Assembly: GCA_963170055.1 (NCBI GenBank) | Contig: CAUJGJ010000242.1 | Span: 2,456,977 to 2,520,976 of the forward strand | From: Halisarca cf. caerulea | Taxonomy: Eukaryota; Porifera; Demospongiae; Chondrillida; Halisarcidae | Length of the DNA: 64,000 bases | Direction of reading: 5' to 3' | Shown here: piece after piece, positions 36,301 to 48,000 of the stretch | How the letters are laid out: the number at the start of each line of letters is the position of its first letter | Position numbering within the stretch: the first letter of the stretch is position 1 | Notes under the pieces: generated by a model | What the model was told of the DNA's origin: nothing | Databases searched by the model: none | What the model saw: the letters and a program-made list of their open reading frames with translations, nothing else | Program-made: the position numbers and the translations under genes

Positions 36301-39300
36301 ACTAATAGCTTACAGGTGCCGAAAAATAATATTTCATCACTATGCAAACTGGGAAGCTCTATTATAACAAATCTGGACATGTCTCACATGCGAAGGGACA
36401 TGTTAAACCTGTGTATTCTTTCATTAACAGAAAATTGGATGTTTTTGTCATTCAATGCAGTGCCTGGCCCAGTAACTTCCCTCCAAGTGAGACCATCCAC
36501 TACCATATTTGGACTGATCATATCATGGGGACCACCTTCTGGTAGCAACTATCCAACTCCTGTTACCTATCAACTCAGATATCGTGAGAGACCATCTAGT
36601 GGATCACCTGGTGGCTGGAGTAGTACTGTACAGATGACTGCTACACAGAGACAGTACACTACACCTGCACTCAAACCAGGTACTAGGTATGAAGTGGAGG
36701 TTTGGGCTATTTCCAGCATTGGAAATGGTCAGAATTCTGCAGGTTTATCATTCACGTATCAAGGTACGTGTGCTTGTTCTTTTATAAATGCAAAATTGTT
36801 AAATGTTTTGTCATGCTATTTAGTACCAGGACCAGTAATCTCCCTCCAAGTGAGACCATCCACTACCATATTTGGACTGATCATAACATGGGGACCACCT
36901 TCTGGTAGCAACTATCCAACTCCTGTTACCTATCAACTCAGATATCGTGAGAGACCATCTAGTGGATCACCTGGTGGTTGGAGTAGTACTGTACAGAGGA
37001 CTGCTACACAGAGACAGTACACTACACCTGTACTCAAACCAGGTACTAGGTATGAAGTGGAGGTTTGGGCTTTTGTTAGCAGCAGAGTAGGAACTGTGAA
37101 TATAATGTTTGATACCACAGGTGGGCTTGAAATGTTGGTTTGTTTGGTTTTTCATCATTATTAATGGGTGTATTGTATTGGTTTTTAGCATCTGGATCTG
37201 TGCAAGCACTCAATGTGAGATTACATGGTACACAAATTGCTCTGGTGGTAACATGGAGGCCTCCATCAGTTATCACAAATCCCACTGGATACAGACTAAG
37301 ATATCACAAGGCATCATCTAGTACCTGGAGCAGTACAAGGACAATTGGTTCACAGCAGACACAGTACACAATCACTGGTGTGGAGGAAGGTGCTACCTAT
37401 GAAGTGGAGGTTTGGGCCACTTTCCGTAGTGGTGAAGGCAGCAGGAGAAGAGTCACTGCTAGAACTACAGGTGGGATTCCTTGTCTAACACCATGACACT
37501 TTTCTAAGAAATAACATTAATTATACCTTATAGCAGGAAGCTTTGGTAGAAATATCGAGAATTATATTTGGCAAATTGAACACATATGCTATAAACTATT
37601 GTTATTTTCAATGATGTCTGAGGCGTTTTCTCCCAGAATCGTAGCGAGACTGTTGCTCTGCCACCATTTTATACCTTAAAACATGGCGGCTGAGAGAAGT
37701 ATGCGGAAATAAGTGCAGAAAACATTGATTCTGCAATGCTTAGAATATTGTCAACTTGTACATTTCGCATTCTTCCACAAATCTGCCAAAGCACCAATGA
37801 AAACCCCCGCCAAAGTTTCCTGCCATACGGTACATATCAATTTTAACTTTTGATGTGTGCTCATTTCCTTCAGACGAAGCTGAGATAATAATTACATCTG
37901 TCACTTCTCACTCCATTACACTGGTCCCAAGCCCTCCTTCTGGAACTGTGTATTATAAAGAAGTTGGCTCAAGTGCTCAACCAAGACGTGCTCCCTATTC
38001 TAATACAGTAACAATAACACAATTACAACCCAACACTGAGTACAATATCACATATGTGACTGGCAATGGATTGGGGGTAAACAGAGCGGAAGTGAAGGTG
38101 TTTACTTTAACAGCAGGTGAGATGATATGTAGTGTTTCCTTTATTATAACCATTATGGAAATACAGCAAAACCTCTCTAATCTGAAACCTCTATAATCCA
38201 CACTCTCTCTAATCTGACCATATCCTGAGGGACAGTATTCGTGTGTGTTGAGTAGGGGTGGGGTCCATAAGTATAGGTTATAACCCGCCTCCGAGTTGTA
38301 TGGCATTATAATCATGACGCCCGACGTGGGAGTAATTATTAATGCCATACAACGAGGAGGTGTGTTATAACCGGCTTCTAAACTGATGCGAAAGAGAGTT
38401 TAGAGCCTCCCTCGCGATTCACCTATATTGGAAATTGGCACCAATCAGTTGATTGCCCCTAATTTCCTTTTGCCAATTAATGGACTAAACCACAAAGATC
38501 TGTATTTTCCCAGCACGTGCCATAGCATAGAACAATATAGATCACACTGCTACTGTTTGAAGCATACAAACTCGCCAGAACATTTGATGTTACAGTGAAT
38601 CAGTTTGAAGGTAATATATAGGCCAAGATATATTCAACAATCTAACTACTTCTGTATAGCAACACTATACTTGGTGCCCAAAGTGTGGCAAATCGTAGAG
38701 ATTCCATTCACTGTATGTGGGATAATGACTGACTTCATAAGTGTATGTGCACTCCAGAAAAGAAAAGACAAATACTATTTGGGGGTGTGCAGATTATAAT
38801 AACATTATTTCTTGCAGCTCCCCACAATGTATCTCTCACAACCCTGTCCTCAACATCCATCAAAGTACAGTGGACTCCACCTCCAAACAGTGACCGACTA
38901 CCTCTCACCTACCATGTCAACTACACTGGAATGAGTAGATCTACTACATCCACTACTCTGACCCTCACTGGTCTTCATCCATATGAAGAGTACACCATAT
39001 CAGTACAAGCTGGTAACAGAGCAGGACTGAGTGTAACTGTGAATGGTACTGCTAGGACGTATAGTAATAGTAAGCCACCTCTGGAAGGCTCAGTATACAT
39101 TTTTGCATTTGTCTGCTTGCTCAGATGTTGGCATCAAATGTCAACTAGAAGTGCACCCTGAAGATAACTTACTGCATTTTGCTCACCGTATAATAATACA
39201 GTCAAACTCTTGTTAGTAAGTACCTGGGTTAGTGATTTCTCCTGGATAGTAAGTACCTGGGTTAGTGAGTACTCCTGGATAGTAAGTACCTGGGTTTGTG

Positions 39301-42300
39301 AGTACTCCTGGATAGTAAGTACCTGGGTTAGTAAGTACTCCTGGTTAGTAAGTACCTGGGTTAGTAAGTACTCCTGGTTAGTAAGTACCTGGGTTAGCGA
39401 GTACTCCTGGGCAATAAGTACCTGGGTTAGTGAGTACTCCGGGATAGTAAGTACTCTCTACTCTGTCCCTACCTCATGCCACACCATTGAAAACACCTTG
39501 GATATATAGTAAGTACCTCTGATAGTGAGTACCTATTTTGCCTACCCTTGAGGGTGCCTATTATACGTACAAGTTCTACTGTAGTTCAATGCAATGCCAT
39601 GTTCTGCACAGTTCATATAATATTATATAATAGAGTTGAACCTCACTACAGTGAACCCTGGATACAATGAACTCCTGATATATATACGAACAACAAACAT
39701 ACAGTACGGACAGAAAAAAAAGTAACGATAATCGCGGTTAGCCTTAGTCGTTTCCGTTTCTCGTCTATTTTAGCGGATACGTTGCACTTACCTTTACGCA
39801 AATTGCCAAGCGTTTCCCGCTTTCTGGTTTGGCTTTTAACGTTTTCTGATTGACGGTTCACTTATCTCGACCACGTGAATGGTAGTGGTTTCGTCGTCTT
39901 CGCATTTTAGCTTCGACCAACGCTAGGACTTCTGCAGTAAGCTTTGGCTGTCTTCCGGACCCTGCCAAACGTCCAATCGTCCCGTGCTCCTTGTACTTCT
40001 TGATAATAGCCCAAATGGTCTTCTTCAGAACGATCTTCCCTTCGTGTCGAAGGACACGCTCAATATCTCCATATGAGCAATCCGAATCGAAATAAAGTTG
40101 AACTATCCGCTGTTTCCAGTAAAGGCTCATAGGCATTCTCTAGCGATCATTCTTCCTCGCTCACACGACATGCTACCACTCAACTCTCGTCCTTATAAAG
40201 TCTCAGTTTTCGGTTTACTTCTCTCGGTCAGCGCTTATCCCTTTTGCAATCCTCATTTAGCCCTTTTTCTGTTTACGCTTAGCAGTGCACGTTTCTCTAT
40301 TAGCGGTATTCTCGCCTTTGCGTTTCGTTTAGCGGATTCTTGTTTATGTTTCGCGTTACCTTTTTTCGGATCCGTACTGTAGACCTGAGAATGTACACCT
40401 ATTTACTCTATTGTAAATGAACCCTGACAAAGTGAACACCCTGACATCATAAACTTTTCATCTGTCCTGAGGGAATTAATTTTTGGTATGGTGAAGTTTC
40501 ACTGTATAATTAAAATTGTGCATAATAGTATATTATACAATACTAAACATTATGCTACTAAATGGTAGCCATTGATGAGACAAGCAAAATATACACATAA
40601 CCATCCACAAAAGACAAGATTGTTAATAGTCTGCATTTGATTACCCAATTCCGGCACTTGATAATGCTTTAAGTCTTTTTTATTACATACAGTTCCCTTT
40701 GGGCCGCCTCACAAAGTAAGGAGTGTCCAAAGAGGAGAGAATTGGGTGATTTTAGGATGGAAGGCACCTTCGATTTTAAACAGAAATGGAATCATTACCA
40801 ATTACATAATTGAGCTCTCCCCAAGAAATAAGCATATTGCTGTTAACCTACTAAACCCCACCTTCAGCACTCCAGAGCTCATCACCTACAACATCACAGG
40901 ACTGAGTCCAGGTACAGAGTATACAGTGAGAGTGGCTGCCTCTACTGTGAATGGGACTGGGCCATACACGGCAAATTTCGAAACAGCAACACTAGAGACC
41001 AGTGAGTGTGTAAACCATCATGTTTGGTATATAGATTACAACAGACTAAAAACGTTCAGCCGCTATATTATGTTGCTAGACTAAGATGTTCAGCTGCTCA
41101 TATAGCTTACAAAATCTTGTGCTGAATCATATCTCAATGGCAATGAAGAAATCTTGTATGCCATTCAATAATATTCATTGCTATATAACCACATGCCTTG
41201 TTTCCAATCATAGTTTCTGGACCAGTCAGAAACCTTGCGTTTGAGGTTGTTTCGGAAGGTGTTGTAATCATCACATGGATAAAACCAGCTTCGGTTGGCA
41301 CCAGAACTAAGATTGTCCACTATGAGGTCACCTATGGGCCTATTGGCAGTCACAACACTACACTGATTAGCATCAAGGAATCTGCAACACTGAAAAATCT
41401 TGGTGAGTTTACAAATTAAAGATGTGCTTTTCCACCACTGCTACACACCGTGTCATAACTATGACTGTTGCAGACGGCAAAGTTCCTTACAGAGCAGTTG
41501 TCAGAGCTCAGACAACTGAAAGGTTGGGAGAAAAAGCAGCAATAGTTGTGTTTTCAAGTGAAGGAGGTATATATGTGTCTGCACAAGTAGCTTATGATAA
41601 AGATCTATACTAACCTTATCAACTAGGCTTCCTATCAAATAATACTCCATATAGCATTTATTTTTGCAAAATTATACAGTACCCACAAAACCTGTTGGGA
41701 GTGTACAAGCCTATTGGAAATCTGACAGTTCTGTCGTCGTATCCTGGCAACCAATTTCATATGTGGAGGCTAAAGGAATCCCCTTTTACATGATCTCCTA
41801 CCTACCGGACAATGGTGGGGAACCAGGAAGTGTCAACACCACTAACTCCAGTGCCACATTCAAGGGGCTGAACCAGCAGTTTGGGTACGTCTTTGCAGTG
41901 CAAGTTACAACAGGGAATGGTGAAAACAAAGGAGCTACTAGTTATGGCAAGTAATATGGTAGAGTTCTAAGATCGTTTACTGCAAATTTTCATATCAAAT
42001 TATGAAAAACTATCATTACTTACATGTAATCTCCAATTCTTACTACAGTGTTTGTCAAAGCTGGGCTTAGCCACTCGGCACTCTCTAGCTGTGACAGTAT
42101 TGCGATGATCACGGTGGGAGCAGCACTAGGAGGCATGGCTGCTGGTGCAGTGACTGTACTGCTGTTTATAGGAATAGTGTGCGGAGTTTGCAAAGCAAGA
42201 GGAAATAAAAAACCCTTGTCATCTAGTGTTCCTGCAACGAAACAAAAGTGAGCCATAAAATAGTAACACACAACATTGCACACTGTGGTGCTGCCCACAT

Positions 42301-42764
42301 ATTTTACTGACTGCAATCTTGTTGGAAGGCCTAGGTACCATAAGTACAAATTGGCACTTTTGAAAAGTGTCAGATCAGGATCTTGACATATTATGGAGTA
42401 ACTATTAGCATAATGTAACAAGGTGATTGTACCGCACGTGACAGTCAAAGTGGAGACAGCATTACATCGATCTGTCCGATTGGAGGGTCCACCACATTAT
42501 AAACCTAATATACTTCTATAATTATACTTAATGCATAATTACAGTACTACCAGCCATCCTTCTAATCTCTATTTAGGAACAGTATTTCAATTTATGTGAA
42601 ACTGAGTCTTTCAATTCAAACTTCAACACAGCTTCATGACTATGTTCATCTCTTTCTTGCTCAGGGTGGACGTTATCTATGACCAAGTTGATGCTGAAAC
42701 AACTGATAATTCAAAAGTAGCATTTACGTCTAATCCAGCTTATGAATGCGTGCAGTTCAAATAG
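30286..42764 (+). CDS. Gene C: Ig + 9-FN3 single-pass membrane receptor, 14 exons, 1075 aa
   Basis: Exons: 30286-30340, 31011-31334, 31511-31825, 36461-36763, 36824-37120, 37189-37470, 37874-38116, 38818-39069, 40693-41001, 41214-41402, 41474-41566, 41680-41946, 42049-42247, 42665-42764. The total is 3228 nt, open throughout, phase 1 except the last intron (phase 2). Layout: signal peptide (MLTKVGFHHILFVLTVVT), Ig domain about 19-127, FN3 domains about 127-232, 232-333, 333-432, 432-526, 526-607 (short), 607-691, 691-794, 794-888 (split exon pair), 888-977, membrane helix about 995-1024 with GAALGGMAAG, and a tail with Tyr 1048 and NPAY 1066-1069. Exon 12 ends at a GC donor (GCAAGT). It is paralogous to gene D downstream, and its FN3 exons are also shared with A and B. 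It is the only member here with an Ig domain. Confidence 0.85.
31011..31334 (+). CDS. Gene C exon 2: immunoglobulin-like domain
   Basis: The 324-nt exon follows acceptor ACTAAAG and ends at GTAAGA, phase 1 at both ends. Ig marks are Cys 50 (LLRCG), Trp 63 (YWYRNG) and Cys 113 in NTGLYTCYD, the usual D/N-x-G-x-Y-x-C signature before strand F. Two N-glycosylation sequons (NRS, NVT) lie before the fold. No matching exon was found in A, B or D. Confidence 0.85.
31511..31825 (+). CDS. Gene C exon 3: Cys-containing FN3 domain
   Basis: Contains [13 protein letters not shown] and KANC, so two cysteines, and [18 protein letters not shown]. It is the counterpart of exon 2 in A and B and of exon 1 in D. 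Confidence 0.82.
32046..32150. repeat. Decayed foldback related to 59867-59989
   Basis: The core GACCAAGGCGAAGCTGAGGTC and the right arm end CAGGATATAACTAA match the better-kept element at 59867. The arms are eroded. Confidence 0.5.
32410..32920. mobile_element. 700-bp family copy, 3' truncated, in gene C intron 3
   Basis: The left end CACAGGGTGTTTATAACC and the AAACGTCACGAAAATGGC block are present. The right terminal repeat is not. Confidence 0.6.
34885..35592. mobile_element. Non-autonomous inverted-repeat element nested in another repeat
   Basis: The left arm TACACATCATAAAAAAC (from 34891) matches the reverse of the right end (to 35592). The matching repeat in gene A (4560-4853) has no such insert: the sequence before 34885 continues directly after 35592. 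The interior has a 43-bp tandem duplication (about 35287-35381) and no recognisable transposase. Confidence 0.65.
38276..38372. repeat. Foldback in gene C intron 7
   Basis: The left arm from GGTTATAACCCGCCTCCGAG pairs with the right arm ending GAGGAGGTGTGTTATAACC. The arms also share TTGTATGGCATTA. Confidence 0.7.
39204..39452 (+). repeat. 33-bp minisatellite, about 7.5 copies
   Basis: Units alternate AGTAAGTACCTGGGTTAG with TGAGTACTCCTGGAT. Because 33 is a multiple of 3, one frame reads VSTWVSEYSWI over and over, but it sits in the intron between gene C exons 8 and 9 and is not a gene. Related non-repeated sequence lies near 9010-9110 and 22615-22810 in genes A and B. Confidence 0.9.
39702..40379 (-). 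mobile_element. Tc1/mariner-like element with TA target site, non-autonomous
   Basis: The ends CAGTACGGA and the matching reverse complement (TCCGTACTG) are flanked by TA on both sides (39700-39701, 40380-40381), the target duplication expected of Tc1/mariner. Inner parts of the inverted repeats also match (A-run then GTAACG). Total 678 bp. It carries only the transposase N-terminus, so it would need a transposase in trans. It sits in the intron between gene C exons 8 and 9, inside another dispersed repeat. Confidence 0.8.
39858..40136 (-). pseudogene. Truncated Tc1-like transposase, N-terminal HTH only (92 aa)
   Basis: The open frame starts MPMSLYWKQRIVQLYFDSDC and includes a KKTIWAIIKKYKEHGTIGRL helix-turn-helix region, then GSGRQPKLTAEVLALVE, the layout of the paired-like DNA-binding part of Tc1-type transposases. 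The DDE catalytic domain is absent and the element is too short to hold one. It may still bind the element ends; this is inference. Confidence 0.7.
41680..41946 (+). CDS. Gene C exon 12: last FN3 domain, ends at a GC donor
   Basis: It encodes the FN3 domain next to the membrane. The reading frame and phase 1 require a donor at TATG|GCAAGT. The otherwise consensus GCAAGT supports a GC-AG intron, and gene D has the same donor. A GT donor four bases on (GGCAA|GTAATA) would be phase 2 and break the frame into exon 13. Confidence 0.75.
42049..42247 (+). CDS. Gene C transmembrane exon
   Basis: The helix reads MITVGAALGGMAAGAVTVLL and continues FIGIVCGVCKAR. It has small-residue packing motifs and no charge inside. 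A juxtamembrane Cys (SSCD) lies outside. It ends in phase 2 at GTGAGC, where read-through gives AAG-TGA. Confidence 0.85.
42665..42764 (+). CDS. Gene C cytoplasmic tail with NPxY motif
   Basis: A 100-nt exon after acceptor TTGCTCAG. It encodes VDVIYDQVDAE, then NPAYECVQFK and TAG at 42762. NPAY is the pattern bound by PTB domains and by clathrin adaptors (family knowledge); its use here is inference. Confidence 0.8.
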
Positions 42765-45092
42765 GTTAACTGTGATAGAGTGTGTGAAAGTGTTACACTT
42801 CTGCCAATACATGTAAACACCAGCACTGATTTAAGCAGAAACAGGCATGATCTAACTAATATAATATTATGCCAATGTAGGAGATAATTTGTGTGGAATA
42901 CTTAATAATAATAATATACAGTCTGTCACCCGTTCATATAATAATTCAATAATTATAAAGGTTATACCTGCATGAGTATTAACCCTCTGTGGCCGAGATG
43001 CTCAAAAGCGCCCGCGATGTTATTACACAAGACGCCGAGATGCCCAAAAGCACCGGTGAAAAGAAAGGGAAATTCAAACGCTCTTACTGATCGATAGGAA
43101 CACGCTATAATTTCAAGTCTGACATCATTAGGAAGCCTAAAAAATAGAGCTTTTACAAAGATGGTAAGATGACATAGGAGTCTACTAATAATTTTCGAGA
43201 TTCAAGTGTTTACGTAAAGGCGAGGAGTAAGAAGCAAGATAATTATACAATTCAAGTATACTGAAATCAAAATAAAGTCATGCCAAGCTCTGTAAGTGGA
43301 CTTCAACACATACTTCTCTGCATCAGGCTTGGTTTGAAGAAATGTTTGGCCTTCCTCTCTGGCACTTTGAGACTTCTCTGGCTGACAGTGACTCTGCGGA
43401 GGAACTGGAAGTAGATCGATGACACAGAGATTTGGGAGGAAGTGTGCTTCAAGAAGCCTACCTTGACTTGTCAGGTAGTACTTGCAAGCACAACTGTAGA
43501 AGAGATGGCATGACAAGTACAGCACATAGATCAGTAGCAAGTAGCTCATGCTATGCAAGAATCAAGCACCTTAACACCTTTAGTAGTTCACAGGTCCTCT
43601 GTTCGAAAGCAACCTACATGATAACAAGCCAAGTGGAAGAGAAGCGGACTCTTGGGTTACATAATGGAATTTGGGAAGGAGCTTGTCCAGTTTTGGTGAC
43701 TCCTCTGGCCGAGTTTGTTTCACATTCACAGAATGTTCAAACGTTGCCTAAGAAAAACATATGTGCAAAAAAAACGAATTTTGTGCACATTTCTAAATAT
43801 TGTTGTTTTTGTGCATTTCTCAAATGTTTGCTTTACCATGAAGTGGTCCCTTTTCGCAAATACAGTCACATATCATACAAATTTGAGGCAGGCAACAAAA
43901 GTTGATCCTCTACATAAATAATTGCCTTGAATTGTAATAAACTTGAATAAAGAATGCAAATAGCATCTAAATCTAGTGGTTATGTAATGGCTGTTTTTCC
44001 GAGCTCAAACAAACACCAGCTTTGTCGTGGGTCAAAATTTCTTCTGATCTTTGTACTTTCTGTTTGCATCGGTTTGGCATATGTCAAAATTTACAAAAAT
44101 CGCTTGGGGAAAGTGTTATAATCAGGTATTTCTTTACTGCATGCACATTTATCAACAATTTGTGCTTCTAGAAGGGCAGAAAAACAGTTTTTTGCTTATA
44201 ACTTTTGTTATGTTGGTTAAAACTTGCTCCCCAAGTGATCTTCATATGGTTTGCTACTTTGTCCTTCCTTTGATGTTAATTTCATGAAAATCCTCGATAA
44301 TCTTACCCCGCGGCAAAGGCAAAGTTCGTAAGAAACAGCATTTTTTCAGCGTTGTTTTTCTTCCTTTGAGAAAGAGTTACCGTTATAATTATAGCTTCGG
44401 AGCAACTAACATATGTGTAACTTTTAATCTGATGTGTAGATTTAACTCCCATCTATTTGCATTCAGAAGAAAACGTCGAGTAAATGTGTAACTTTTCAGC
44501 GACAGCCATTTTGTGGTTTTTCTCACAGGTGTTATATATATCCTGTATAATTGGAATATAGACAGCTAGATTGTGTATCCACAAATGTGTACTGTACATT
44601 GAGGACATATCTCATTCATCCCTGCCCGCTTGAGAAAGAACGCACCATTTTTAATTGTTTTTGCAATTGAAAGTCATATTGAAACCGGGCATGTAATATC
44701 ATACTACTTCAAGTCATAGTCATCTTTAACTACCACACAAGTTCAGATAAATAGCAGACATATTATTATTATTATATTATACAGATAGATATATATGATA
44801 CACCTCATTATATGGCTGCTGCCTAATTGGACTGTGGCCTATTGTGAAGCCATTTGATGACAAAGCAGTGTTTTGAGGTCTAGCTGTTGGGCTCTGTTCA
44901 AAGTGGACAGCTACAGACCTCGGTTGAAAGTATCAGAGACTTTCTTTTCTGAAGGATTCAAAAATTTATTGATGTCAAATGTTCATTGAAATATGTTTAG
45001 ATATTATTCTAGGTGAGTTAAAAGAATTTCAAGATCCATGCCAATTATAACTATTAATTTTACCATCATTCACATTAATTTAGAACCGGTAC
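42765..45092. other. C-D spacer
   Basis: Holds a partial copy of the 700 bp family (43985-44548). A TTAACCCTCTGTGG sequence at about 42980 resembles one end of a TTAA-inserting element, but no partner end or transposase is seen. The frames at 43202-43905 carry no recognisable domain. Confidence 0.45.
43985..44548. mobile_element. 700-bp family copy, 5' truncated, in C-D spacer
   Basis: Starts inside the family at AATGGCTGTTTTTCC and runs to a decayed right end (TATATATATCCTGTAT). It shares long blocks with 4854-5619, such as the CTTTGTCGTGGGTCAAAATT region. Confidence 0.6.
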
Positions 45093-48000
45093 ATGTATAA
45101 TGCCTCTATATTCCTAGTGTTGTCAGTAGCAAAGGGACAACTATCACCCTCCAACGTCCAAGGTGTCAATGTTACTAGAACTGTACAAGGTTCATCTCCA
45201 GCTTTAAGTGTGTCATGGAGTGCAGTCAATGGAAGTAGTATCACCTACACTGTATGTTACAGTACAACTAGTGGAACACAGACTGATCCTCCATCTAATG
45301 CTAACTGTAGTACTAGTGGAATCACTGGTACATCTACCACACTGGGTCCACTTAGTAGAGGAACAACCTACTACATCTGGGTGGCAGCTGTGTCATCAGA
45401 TGGACAAGGACCATACAGTGACAGGAAATGGAGCACTACATACCATGGTATGCCATTTCCATATACACACTTGATTCACAAACAGTAATACACTTACATC
45501 AAATTCATACAATGAAATCTCTCTAATTGGGCATTCAATGGGACCAAGTTTGTGAGACTATATGCTTGTCGGATTATGAAGTGACTTTTAGCATACTTCA
45601 CTATGGTTAATGTACCTCAAAGATAGTCAGATTGGAGAAAATGTTGGAATAGAGAGTTTTCAGCTAGATTATAGACTTTGAGATTCCATATAAACTATTA
45701 CCTGTTTGTAAGTTGCTTTTGAATTGAAGGAGAGTACCATAACTATTATATTACATATTACAATAGCATGCACTAAGTGAGGGTAGTCCGCAAGTGCCTG
45801 TGAGTACACCAAACTACTCTCTTATTATCACTCAAGATTCAGAAAAAAATGTTGCTTCCTCCAACCATAGACACGTATGCAGGCTAGAAAGAGTCTATAA
45901 CACTAGTTTTAGCCATAAATTATTCAACACATTATATGAACATTTGAGTTAATGACTCACAATGAAAGTACCAGTAAACTTTCTATGAACAAGAGACAGA
46001 TTAACAGACAGATCAATTGCATTAACGCAAAGCATGACTTATTATTCAATCATAACATCTTATTTCACATAACTTTCCATTCTACAGTTTTTCTGATGCA
46101 TGATATAGTTGGTGCACTTGCTGCAATAAAGAAAATCCCGGCTATATATCAATCCTGCAGTTTCAGTGAAAGCTGAGATTTCAATTTATACTTTTGTTGG
46201 TCTTCCAGATTGATGTTCGTCCTTCAATCCTTTGATCATCTAATCCAACTTTAGATTCCCAACAAAATATTCACTTGCAGACTTTTAATCATGATGTTTG
46301 TCTTCTGCCTACAAACTCCCTACAATTTCCATAATATTTTTCCCTTCTTCACTTAAAATAGATTAATTATTTCCTCATATAACTAGAACACTGATCTACC
46401 ATATAATATAATATCTCTGTTTAATCTAATGAAAATATAATTTTCACTTGCACAAGGTATGTTTCTTACACTTTCCAATGAGAATATTCATTTTGCTATT
46501 TTACACTAACAATATGTAAATTGGTGTGTGTACTCGCAGACATTCACATGTACACATGGACTGATCACGCTAGCCATGGTTAAATAATTTTATTCAGTGC
46601 AGTACTTACATAATTAATGCTAAGCCTCATAGTTTTATACTACTAGTACATGTGCATAAGTCAATAGACCACATACCTGCTTGTTGAAAATTCATGGATT
46701 CATAATGGTTACTTGCTATTTAGTACCAGGACCAGTAACCTTCTCCCAAGTGAGACCATCCACTACCATATTTGGAGTGATCATAACATGGGAATCACCT
46801 TATAGTAGCAACTATCCAACTCCTGTTACCTATCAACTCAGATATCGTGAGAGACCATCCCGTGGATCACCTGGCGGTTGGAGTAGTACTGTAGAGAGGA
46901 CTGCTACACAGGGACAGTACATTACACCTGTACTCAATCCAGGTACTAGGTATGAAGTGGAGGTTTGGACTGAATCTAGCATTGGAAGAGGGCCAAGTGT
47001 CCCAAGAACTGCAACTACATACCAATGTACTGAGTAAATTGACTTCTTCACTCAGATGACATGCTGAAATCCACCACTTTATACTGTTTCGCTCTTTCAA
47101 TACTTAGTGCCTGGTCAAGTAGTCTCCCTCCAAGTGAGACCATCCACTACCATATTTGGACTGATCATAACATGGGGACCACCTTCTGGTAGCAACTATC
47201 CAACTCCTGTTACCTATCAACTCAGATATCGTGAGAGATCATCTAATGGATCTCCTGGTGGTTGGAGTAGTGTGAGGAATGCTACACAGAGACAGTACAC
47301 TACACCTGTACTTAAACCAGTTACTAGGTATGAAGTGGAGGTTTGGACTGTTTCTAGCATTGGAAGAGGACACAGTGCCACAGGATCAGCAACTACATAC
47401 CAATGTACTGAGTATAGTTTACCTAATTCCATCTGATTCAGCTAACATGCTGAAAATCCACCACTTCATACTGCAGCTCCTCTCTTCTCAATATGTAGTG
47501 CCGGGCCAAGTATCTTTCATCCAAGTGAGACCATCCACCATCATAATATTTGGACTGATCATAACATGGGGACCACCTTCTGGTAGCAACTATCCAACTC
47601 CTGTTACCTATCGACTCAGATATCGTGAGAGACCATCTAGTGGATTACCTGGTGGTTGGAGTAGTGTTGAGACTGCTACACAGAGACAGTACACTACACC
47701 TGTACTCAAACCAGGTACTAGGTATGAAGTGGAGGTTTGGGCTTTTGTTAGTAGAAGATCAGGTCCTTCAAGTGCAAGATTTGGTATCACAGGTGAGCTT
47801 CAAATTGGTGTTTAGTTATGCTTGCTTCCTCATTCAATTATTGAGTGTAATGTGTTATTATAGCATCTGGAGCTGTAGAAGCACTCAGCGTGGGATTTCA
47901 TGATTCACATAATACATTGGTAGTTACATGGAAGCCTCCAGCAGACATAGTAATTCCCAAGGCGAACAGAATAAGATATCACAAGATGCCTTCTGGTAAC

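Larger units (their letters stand above)
31826..36460 (+). other. Gene C intron 3, repeat-rich 4.6 kb
   Basis: Holds a degenerate foldback (about 32046-32150), a truncated copy of the 700 bp family (from 32410), unclassified sequence at 33000-34690, and a repeat also found in gene A (34690-34884 and 35593-35720) split by an inverted-repeat insertion. No exon of the receptor is visible here. Confidence 0.55.

Noticed and set aside
39210..39509. Repeat protein VSTWVSEYSWI
   Set aside because: A 33-bp intronic minisatellite read in one frame; the FN3 exons splice across it.
42980..43960. Possible TTAA-inserting (piggyBac-type) element beginning TTAACCCTCTGTGG
   Set aside because: Only one end resembles such an element; no matching end, TTAA partner or transposase was found.
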